Shown here one piece after another: positions 57,793-64,000 of a DNA stretch of 64,000 bases. The stretch is from NCBI GenBank assembly GCA_026394055.1, contig JAPKYZ010000098.1, positions 1 to 64,000 on the forward strand, read 5' to 3'. The stretch's first letter is position 1. Each line of letters begins with the position of its first letter. The position numbers and the translations under genes were made by a program. The notes under the pieces were generated by a model. It had not been told where the DNA came from and made no database searches. It saw only the letters and a list, made by a program, of their open reading frames with translations. This DNA comes from Acidobacteriota bacterium (GTDB taxonomy: Bacteria > Acidobacteriota > Terriglobia > Bryobacterales > Bryobacteraceae).

Positions 57793-60700
57793 ATGTTTAC
57801 TTCCCTTCTACGGCGCTCATACCTCGCCCTTACTATCCTGATGGCCCTGAGTGGAACACTCACGGCGGGCTGGCTATTTGCTCTCCCCCAGGGAGCCGGC
57901 GGAACTCTGCTCATTTACGGCAGCGATCCCCTGGCCCTGGTGGCACAAGTCCCCACGGTCAACAACCCCTTCAAAGTATTGGTGAACCCGTCCGGAACTC
58001 GGGCTTATGTCTTGGGCCGGGACGGCGCCGTGCAGGTCCTCGACTTGGCTAACCAATTCCAGGAACGAGCACGCTACTCCCTAGGTGCCACCATTGCGGA
58101 AGCGTCCCTCACCCCCGACGGCAAGAAGCTGTTACTGCTTGTGGGCGAGCTGGCCACCATCGACCTCTCCACCGACAACCCCGGTGGAATCCCGCGAATT
58201 TCAGCAGGCGTCACGCCGAATGACATCGCCGTCTCAACTGACTCGCGGTATGCCTACATCGTCAGCACACCTTCCCGCCTGATCACCGTGGTGGACCTGA
58301 CCAACAATACTCAGGCGGGTAGCCAGACGTTCACCGAGTTCATCAAATACGCGGCCGTAGGCCCCAATGGCCTACTGTATGTTTCTGCCACCAACCGTCT
58401 GCTCGAGATCGATTTCCGGCCCGGCAGCCTGACCGCCCGCAATACCTATAACTTTGACGCCGATCCGGGCCGCCCGGTGTTCTCACCCAGCGGCAATATC
58501 GCCGTCCTGCTGAATGAGAATATCGGCACCGTCGCCAGCGTCGCCGTTGACCTCCGGACACGGACGGTGACCACGGCGGCACCCGTCTCTCCCCTGGTCC
58601 TGTCCAACCTGGTGGTGCCGAATGAGAGCACCGCCTACTGTATCGGCGCCCTGACCACCTTCAGCTTCGGGATCGCACCGGCCTCGCCGCCAGCCCCCGC
58701 CGCCACCGGCTTGCCCGGCGCGCTGATCTCCCTGAAGCTGTCCGACGAGTTTCCGGCCGCCAAGTACATGTACGGCCTGACGGCGGGCAACTTGAACCGG
58801 GTTCTGCTTGAAGGTCTACCGACACCCTCAGTGGTGCAATTCGGCTCTACCTACAGTGAACTCTCGTTCGCCGCCACAACTTCGACCCAGCCCGCGACCA
58901 CACTCCGCACCACCGCCACACTCCCGCTGCAAGTCGCTTCCGGCGGAAGCACTGTACCGCTGACCGTTCGAGCCCTGGATGGCTCTGGCCGGCCCGTCTC
59001 GGGCGCGGCCATCATCTACACCTCTACTGATCCTGGCGTCGCCTTTAGCCCCGCCTCGGCCGTCACCAATGCCCAGGGTTACGCCTCCGTACGTGCACAG
59101 ATGCCAGTGGCGCTAGGGAACTATGTCGTCCGGGCGCAGACCTCAACCGGCGTCGTCACGGACATGAGCATCGCCGTCACCGCAGCACCCACTACGACCC
59201 AAACTCAGTTCACTCTGTTTAGCGGAAATGGCCAATTGATCACCAGCGGACAGCCCAGCCAACCGTTACAGGTGCGCCTCGTCGATTCCCTCGGTGCCGC
59301 GGTGGCGGGTGCAACGGTCAACTGGTCAGTGAAGGCGGGAAACGGAATCAGCATCGCCCCGTCGTCCCTAACGGACGTCAACGGCTACGCCCAAGCGACC
59401 GTCACCACGTTCGACTTCACTCCAGCCGCGAATGATGCCGTCCGGCCGTTCACTATCAATGCCAGCACCGTCCAGAGTAATTTCGCTGGCAATTTGGACA
59501 TCTACGGCGTTGTCTACCCGTCTTCCTCCGCCGCACCGATCGTCCCGCTCCAGACCACACTCGGTGGCGGATCCGGCAGCACCATCATACTGGGCGCTGG
59601 GGCGATTATCCCCAACGCTTTCAGCGCGATCATTACCTCCTCCACCGCCGGCCTAACCGGCCCCATTCCTAACGTGGGCATGCGCGCGGTTCTAAACGCC
59701 ACCAACAACGGCCCTTCCGTTTACTGCCGCGACAACCCGGTGTCCAACTCCTCAGGCCTTGTCAGCTGCGCCCTGGTGGTGGGCACCAACCTGGGCAGCG
59801 CGACGCTGACGGTCGTCGTCGGTGAATCCGCGCAGTTTGTCTTTAACTATCAGGTGAATGTGATCCCCGGTGCACCGTCCAAGCTTCGCAAGATACAGGG
59901 CGACGGCCAAACCGGAGTCCCCGGCGGCACCACCCCGCGGGCGCTGGTGGTTGAGGTACAGGACGCCCAAGGCAATGTTCTGCCGAACACCCAAGTGACC
60001 TGGACCATCGTCTCCGGCGACGGAACCCTGGTGGCTCCCGTGAATGTCGCTGACCGCGAGGGCCGAGTCTCCGCGCTGGTGAAATTCGGGACCGCCCCTG
60101 GTCCCGTCACCGTGCGCGTCGCCACCGAGGGCTTGGCCGAAACCTTCACCCTCCAGAACATCGCGCCCATCGGCACCTTCACCAACGTCTCGGGCAGCGG
60201 CCAGAGCGCGACCACAGGCTCCGCCTTCGCGCAGCCCCTGGTGGTCGGCCTCACGACACCAGCCGGTACTCCCAACGTCGGCGCTGTCATCCAGTTCGCG
60301 GTGACTTCGGGTTCTGTGTCGCTATCCTCCGCCTCGGCGACCACCAACGCGCAAGGCCAAGCCTCCATGACCGTCCGCGCGGGTGATACGGCCGGGGCCG
60401 CTACCATTACGGCGACCATCGCAGGAACCACGCTCACCTTCAATTTGACCGTCCTCCCGGCGCCGCCTCCTGGCCCGGTCGTGACTTCCGTCGTCAACGG
60501 GGCTAGCTTCCAGGCGGGTATCGCGCCCTGCGCGGTGGCCACACTGCGCGGCACCGGCCTGCTTAGCAATCCGGCGAATAGCTTCTTCGGCCCGATCGTC
60601 GGGCCGTTGCCGCTGATCCTCGGTGGTGTCAGCATCACCGTCGGCGGAGCTGCGGCCCCACTCTACAGCGTCACTGGCACCCAGGTGAACTTCCAGGTGC

Positions 60701-61191
60701 CCTGTGAAATTGCAACCGGTCCATCGGTGCTGACCGTCACCGCGCAGAACTTTACCACCACGACGCCCGTTACCGTCTCCGATACCGCCCCGGGCCTCTT
60801 CGAATCCACCACCTCACTCAACACCCTGCAGGTAGTGGCCGTGAAGGCCAATGGGACGTACATCACTCCGCAGAACCCCGGAACACTCGGCGAAACCGTG
60901 ACCGTCTACGCCACGGGTCTACCGGCAACGTCCACCAGCCGGTTCACCAACCAGCCCGGGGCGGGCCAGACGCTCCCCACCGATCGTGTGGTGGTGGGTG
61001 TCAATAACCAGGGCATGCCCGTGACTGGAGTCCAGTACAGCACCAATCTCATTGGAGTCTACTCCATCCAGTTTGTGCTGGACCCGGCGTTAGCCGGAAC
61101 CGGATTGAGCCAGCCCTTCGTAATCGCAGTCACCTCCGGCGGCCAAACCGTGTACAGCCAGGGAAGCACCCTCGCCGTGCGCGCGCAGTAG
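57793..61191 (+). CDS. Large secreted beta-propeller/Big-repeat protein with TIGR03437 C-terminus
   Basis: A 1132-residue exported protein. A signal-type N-terminus (SYLALTILMALSGTLTAGWL) is followed by a beta-propeller-like region at about 36-330 (VLVNPSGTRAYVLGRDGAVQ, IAVSTDSRYAYIVSTPSRL). Four Big_1-type Ig domains occupy roughly 385-470, 473-560, 698-790 and 798-893, with repeated NAQGYASV/VNGYAQATV motifs. The TIGR03437 domain is C-terminal (VVNGASFQAGIAPC onward). Start ATG 57793 has GGAG 5 nt upstream. It is organised like the protein at 51836 and is likely surface attached. A 12 bp hairpin follows at 61211. Confidence 0.82.
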   Translation: MFTSLLRRSYLALTILMALSGTLTAGWLFALPQGAGGTLLIYGSDPLALVAQVPTVNNPFKVLVNPSGTRAYVLGRDGAVQVLDLANQFQERARYSLGATIAEASLTPDGKKLLLLVGELATIDLSTDNPGGIPRISAGVTPNDIAVSTDSRYAYIVSTPSRLITVVDLTNNTQAGSQTFTEFIKYAAVGPNGLLYVSATNRLLEIDFRPGSLTARNTYNFDADPGRPVFSPSGNIAVLLNENIGTVASVAVDLRTRTVTTAAPVSPLVLSNLVVPNESTAYCIGALTTFSFGIAPASPPAPAATGLPGALISLKLSDEFPAAKYMYGLTAGNLNRVLLEGLPTPSVVQFGSTYSELSFAATTSTQPATTLRTTATLPLQVASGGSTVPLTVRALDGSGRPVSGAAIIYTSTDPGVAFSPASAVTNAQGYASVRAQMPVALGNYVVRAQTSTGVVTDMSIAVTAAPTTTQTQFTLFSGNGQLITSGQPSQPLQVRLVDSLGAAVAGATVNWSVKAGNGISIAPSSLTDVNGYAQATVTTFDFTPAANDAVRPFTINASTVQSNFAGNLDIYGVVYPSSSAAPIVPLQTTLGGGSGSTIILGAGAIIPNAFSAIITSSTAGLTGPIPNVGMRAVLNATNNGPSVYCRDNPVSNSSGLVSCALVVGTNLGSATLTVVVGESAQFVFNYQVNVIPGAPSKLRKIQGDGQTGVPGGTTPRALVVEVQDAQGNVLPNTQVTWTIVSGDGTLVAPVNVADREGRVSALVKFGTAPGPVTVRVATEGLAETFTLQNIAPIGTFTNVSGSGQSATTGSAFAQPLVVGLTTPAGTPNVGAVIQFAVTSGSVSLSSASATTNAQGQASMTVRAGDTAGAATITATIAGTTLTFNLTVLPAPPPGPVVTSVVNGASFQAGIAPCAVATLRGTGLLSNPANSFFGPIVGPLPLILGGVSITVGGAAAPLYSVTGTQVNFQVPCEIATGPSVLTVTAQNFTTTTPVTVSDTAPGLFESTTSLNTLQVVAVKANGTYITPQNPGTLGETVTVYATGLPATSTSRFTNQPGAGQTLPTDRVVVGVNNQGMPVTGVQYSTNLIGVYSIQFVLDPALAGTGLSQPFVIAVTSGGQTVYSQGSTLAVRAQ

Positions 61192-61210
61192 CCGGTTCAA
61201 CCTACCATCA

Positions 61211-61242
61211 CAGCGGAGTGAGAATTCCAACTCACTCCGCTG
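61211..61242 (+). terminator. Hairpin terminator after the 57793 gene
   Basis: CAGCGGAGTGAG (61211-61222) and CTCACTCCGCTG (61231-61242) form a perfect 12 bp stem with an 8 nt loop, 19 bp after the stop codon. No long T run follows, so termination may be imperfect or factor-assisted. Confidence 0.65.
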
Positions 61243-61312
61243 CAACTATTTACCACCCACCACTCCCCCCATGGCCCACCGGGACCGGGCAAACTCCCGG
61301 CGGAGGAAACCC

Positions 61313-61825
61313 ATGCCGCAGGCCATTTCCGGAATTGAGCAAATCGCCCTATTCCCCATCTTCAGCTCCCGACAAGCATACCGGGACGCACTAGGAAAAG
61401 AGGCTCCCCCGTACGACCCCAGCCGCCCGCCCAAGAACTGGTTCGACCCGGCCGCCGCCACGACGACTCGCCGCAGTGTTGTCTATGAGATGGTGTTGGC
61501 GTTGACCGACGATGGGCGGGCACTGGCGGGCCCCGACGGAAAGCCCGAGCTCGAGCCGCTGGTGCTGCGCCGCGAAGAAGCGGCCACGGTGAACATCTAT
61601 GCCGACGGATTGGGCTTCGCTACGCCCAACAAAGTGCCGGTTCCGGCACCCCTCCGGGCACTGAAACCCAATGAGGAATTGCAGTTCGGCTTCGGCGGCC
61701 AAGTCATCGTGCGCGACCTGAGCATTCCCCTTCCCAGTGAAACCGACGGCTTCAATTCAGCAGACCGGGCGACGCTCCAGGCCATCGCCGAAAAGCTGGG
61801 CCTCAAGCCCGGTGCGGCGCGCTAA
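61313..61825 (+). CDS. Protein of unknown function
   Basis: A 170-residue soluble protein without a signal peptide or membrane helix. Start MPQAISGIEQIALFPIFSSR at ATG 61313 has GGAGG 6 nt upstream; an upstream start at 61271 is less likely. It has several Pro/Arg-rich turns (DPSRPPKNWFDP) and a charged middle. I cannot assign a family or function. It is tail-to-tail with the next gene, sharing 4 bp at the stops. Confidence 0.65.
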   Translation: MPQAISGIEQIALFPIFSSRQAYRDALGKEAPPYDPSRPPKNWFDPAAATTTRRSVVYEMVLALTDDGRALAGPDGKPELEPLVLRREEAATVNIYADGLGFATPNKVPVPAPLRALKPNEELQFGFGGQVIVRDLSIPLPSETDGFNSADRATLQAIAEKLGLKPGAAR

Positions 61826-62688
61826 TCCACCCAGCGGATCTTGAACTCGGTGCGCCGCTCCAGCGGTTGGATGATCACCGCACCCCAATCATTGCCATGC
61901 TGGGGCTGCTCACCGGGGGTCCACTTCAAGGTGAAGGTCGCGGTCTGCCCAGGGGGCACCGAGGCTGTCGCAGGCAGAAACTCCAGGCCCTTCAACACGG
62001 TGCCGCCGAAGATCACATTGATGTAGCCTTCAGCGCCGTTCTTCACCGTGAACTCGGCTGAACCGGCATTCGAACGGCTAAACTCCACATTCTTGGCGTT
62101 TACCTCAATGGCCGTCGCCAGCGCCGCCACCGATGCCACCGAAGCACCGGAGGAGACCTTGGCCTTCAAATCCACCGACCCGCCCACCACCTCGCCGCTA
62201 CGCGTCAACTTCACGACTCCAAAGGGCGTACGCCGCTCTCTAAACGGCGGGTCAAAGTACAACCACTGGCGCCCATGGCGCCGCCAATAGCTTTCGAATT
62301 GAAAACGGGATTGCGCCTTCTGGGCGCCCACCATCATCCAGGTCTTGCCGGTCAACCACACCCGAGCCTGGGTGCCGCCCTCCAACCACTCCAACTTATC
62401 GATCTCCAGATCGTCCGGCTTCTGCTTGTCACCCGCCAAAAAGAAATCCCGGCTGTCCTTCTCGACAAACTCCACCGCGGCCAACAACTTGCCTTCGCGC
62501 ACCAGCCCGTAAAACTGGAGAACGCGCGCCCGCAAAGCCGGCTCGTCAGCCGGTGCCTTCGCGCCACTAGGCTTCGAGCTCGCCACCGCCGCCTTCCCCT
62601 TGGGCGCCACCGGAGCTGGGGGAGTTTGGGCGTACAAGAATCCACTCAGCAGTACGCCTACAAGACAAGTCCTCACCGAATACCTCAC
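61822..62688 (-). CDS. Secreted protein of unknown function, paralogue of the 62685 gene
   Basis: A 288-residue exported protein (signal MRYSVRTCLVGVLLSGFLYAQ). After an Ala/Pro/Lys-rich linker comes a helical/strand domain (RVLQFYGLVREGKLLAAVEF, KDSRDFFLAG, WLYFDPPFRERRTP), then a C-terminal beta domain of about 110 residues (IEVNAKNVEFSRSNAGSAEF, VPPGQTATFTLKWTPGEQ) resembling an Ig/DUF1573-like fold. Its first domain matches the neighbouring 62685 protein (shared DSRD, FEI/LEI, ARV, W-PP pattern). Overlaps that gene by 4 bp. Confidence 0.7.
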   Translation of the reverse strand: MRYSVRTCLVGVLLSGFLYAQTPPAPVAPKGKAAVASSKPSGAKAPADEPALRARVLQFYGLVREGKLLAAVEFVEKDSRDFFLAGDKQKPDDLEIDKLEWLEGGTQARVWLTGKTWMMVGAQKAQSRFQFESYWRRHGRQWLYFDPPFRERRTPFGVVKLTRSGEVVGGSVDLKAKVSSGASVASVAALATAIEVNAKNVEFSRSNAGSAEFTVKNGAEGYINVIFGGTVLKGLEFLPATASVPPGQTATFTLKWTPGEQPQHGNDWGAVIIQPLERRTEFKIRWVD

Positions 62689-63095
62689 TTACCCTTCTTC
62701 CGAAACACCGGTGGCAGCCACCAAACCCACTGGCCCTTCTCCACCTTCCAAAACGTGAGCTCAGGGAAGGGGAAACCTTGTTCCTGGCCCACATCAAGCG
62801 TGGTCACCACCCGGGCCTCCGAAAAATCCTTCTCCCAGGTGATTTGGCCAATTTCAAACTTCTTAACGGTGCGGGCCGCGCGCTGAGCCCACAGATCGCG
62901 GCTGTCAGGCGCGGCCAACTTGCCGGCCTCGCCCCGCTTACCATCCACCTCGGCCTGATAATACTGGCGCACCCGGCTGCGCAGCGCTTCATCCACCGCA
63001 GGAGGCGCCTGATCAAATAGACTCTGCGCGGACACACCTCCGCCAGCCGAGGCGAACAGCAACCAGCAAACACTACCGATTAAATAAGAACGCAT
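62685..63095 (-). CDS. Small secreted protein, paralogous domain of the 61822 gene
   Basis: A 136-residue exported protein (signal MRSYLIGSVCWLLFASAGGG) consisting only of the domain shared with its neighbour: VDEALRSRVRQYYQAEVDGK, APDSRDLWAQ, FEIGQITWEKDFSEARVVTT and GQWVWWLPP. The fold could be NTF2/SnoaL-like by pattern, which is inference. It overlaps the DUF1553 gene end by 23 bp and the 61822 gene start by 4 bp, forming one operon. Confidence 0.7.
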   Translation of the reverse strand: MRSYLIGSVCWLLFASAGGGVSAQSLFDQAPPAVDEALRSRVRQYYQAEVDGKRGEAGKLAAPDSRDLWAQRAARTVKKFEIGQITWEKDFSEARVVTTLDVGQEQGFPFPELTFWKVEKGQWVWWLPPVFRKKGK

Positions 63096-64000
63096 TTGAA
63101 TTCATCAGAGCCCACAGCAGATCCTGGGCCCGTTCCGCTCGAGACCCGCCCTTGCGGAGGTAGGTCTGGCCGAAATCAATCTCCTGAGCGGTTGGACGAC
63201 GGCTGAGGGCGCCGAGGTACAGCTCCTCCACCATCTTACGGTCATCCGCACCCGCCACCACCAGCTTAGCGATCCGGCCATCGGCATCCGCCAGAGCATC
63301 GGCGATGGTCGAGCCATTCAGCAGATTTAGCGCCTGCACCAGCGACACATCACTTCGACGTTCGCATTCGCAACTCGTTTGGCGCTCCGGGCGGCCAAAA
63401 AGATCGAGAAAACCACCGCGATCGATCGTGGTGTCGGGGAAGTCCTGCGCCATCGCCCCTTCCGGCAACTCCTTCAGCTTCGGCTTCACACCCGCGGCCA
63501 CATAGACCGCGTCATAGAGCTGCTCTGCCGTGAGGCGCCGGGGCGCGGCGTGGGAGAAGTTCACCTCATCGTCGACGTTCCATTCGTTCGAATCAAAGCT
63601 CAGCTGATAGGTGCGGGAGGTGACAATGGTCCGGATCAGCTTCCGCCAGTCGTAGTTGGAAGCCAAGAACTCCTTTGTCAGAGCGTCCAGCAGCGCGGCG
63701 TTACTGGGCGGATTCGAGGCGCGGATGTCGTCCACCGGATCGATGATGCCGCGGCCGAGGAAATAGCTCCATACGCGATTGGCCATCGCTTTGGCGAAAT
63801 AGGGGTTATCGCGGGCGGTCAACCAGGAGGCCAACGTCTCGCGCAGGTCCTTCTCTTCCGCCGAAATCTCAGGGGAGAACTTCTCGGTCTTGAACAGGAA
63901 CTTGGCCGGCATCACGCGGCCGTCTTTGGGGTGATGAATCTCGATCTCTTCGCGCTTGTCGTAGATGATCTCCTCATCGCTGTCGCCGCCGTTCTTGATC
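63073..64000 (-). CDS. DUF1549/DUF1553-type protein, C-terminal part
   Basis: The frame is open to the right edge (309 residues seen). It matches the DUF1553 C-terminal region common in Planctomycetes and Acidobacteria: LRETLASWLTARDNPYFAKA, NRVWSYFLGRGIIDPVDDIR, LTKEFLASNYDWRKLIRTIV, SRTYQLS, RRLTAEQLYDAVYVAAG and the end ELYLGALSRRPTAQEIDF, LLWALMNSNAFLFNR. Such proteins are usually secreted and may carry an N-terminal cytochrome c or concanavalin-like domain outside this window. Function is not established; it is usually paired with a DUF1501 gene. It leads the operon with the two small secreted proteins. Confidence 0.9.
   Translation of the reverse strand, partial: IKNGGDSDEEIIYDKREEIEIHHPKDGRVMPAKFLFKTEKFSPEISAEEKDLRETLASWLTARDNPYFAKAMANRVWSYFLGRGIIDPVDDIRASNPPSNAALLDALTKEFLASNYDWRKLIRTIVTSRTYQLSFDSNEWNVDDEVNFSHAAPRRLTAEQLYDAVYVAAGVKPKLKELPEGAMAQDFPDTTIDRGGFLDLFGRPERQTSCECERRSDVSLVQALNLLNGSTIADALADADGRIAKLVVAGADDRKMVEELYLGALSRRPTAQEIDFGQTYLRKGGSRAERAQDLLWALMNSNAFLFNR

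Overview
The window (64 kb, high GC) looks like a chromosomal segment of an acidobacterium of the Bryobacterales/Solibacter type. The reasons are the two large secreted proteins ending in the C-terminal domain known as TIGR03437 (first catalogued in Solibacter), Tat-exported sulfatases, amidase and oxidoreductases, a Planctomycetes/Acidobacteria-type DUF1553 protein, and dense gene packing with ATGA/GTGA stop-start overlaps. The lineage is inferred from protein content; no rRNA is present.

Layout. 1-1.7 kb: rplU (partial), rpmA, a textbook terminator, obg. 1.8-4.3 kb: an SGNH hydrolase interrupted by an in-frame amber codon, a stand-alone acyl carrier protein and a KAS III-like enzyme whose nucleophile position is Ser instead of Cys. 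4.3-5.6 kb: a VapBC module with operator-like repeat and a 215 bp palindromic (MITE-like) element. 5.6-13.7 kb: RidA, PyrD, a group II PLP decarboxylase, a Gfo/Idh/MocA protein, an ADP-ribosylglycohydrolase, a PilZ protein and a two-subunit periplasmic molybdenum hydroxylase. 13.8-17.8 kb: HEAT/VWA-like protein, CpsB-type phosphatase, two envelope-associated coiled-coil proteins, RecX. 17.8-25.7 kb: sulfatase, BvgS-like hybrid kinase, short prepilin peptidase, amidase, fused AroD-AroE, and a DeoC homologue that has lost its catalytic residues. 25.7-31.6 kb: CBM9-like secreted protein and the complete Tol-Pal set (tolQ-tolR-tolA-tolB-pal-cpoB). 31.7-38.4 kb: RecN, then an MBOAT acyltransferase / Uma2 / SGNH hydrolase group and a second sulfatase. 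38.4-39.2 kb: a second VapBC pair behind a perfect 18 bp palindrome.

39.2-51.8 kb is one long, tightly coupled transcription unit: an ECF sigma factor, a membrane-anchored putative anti-sigma factor and a small secreted protein, followed by a type II secretion system (gspE-F-G-H-I-J-K-L-M-C-like, an unknown secreted protein, gspD). It is followed directly by three large exported proteins (51.8-61.2 kb): an LGFP/Ig/C39-like/TIGR03437 protein, a Ser/Thr/Ala-rich surface-type protein with a long leader and strong terminator, and a beta-propeller/Big repeat/TIGR03437 protein. Sigma factor, secretion machine and candidate cargo in a row suggest a dedicated secretion locus, though the cargo assignment is inference. 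61.3-64 kb holds a protein of unknown function, two tandem paralogous secreted proteins and the C-terminal part of a DUF1553 protein.

The observations most worth following are the Ser-type KAS III with its ACP and SGNH partners (and the MBOAT/SGNH group 30 kb away), the nonsense codon in that SGNH gene, the catalytically dead DeoC, the Met/Gly-rich insert in GspD, and the sigma-factor-led T2SS locus with its exported neighbours. No tRNA, rRNA, CRISPR array, transposase or prophage gene was seen.
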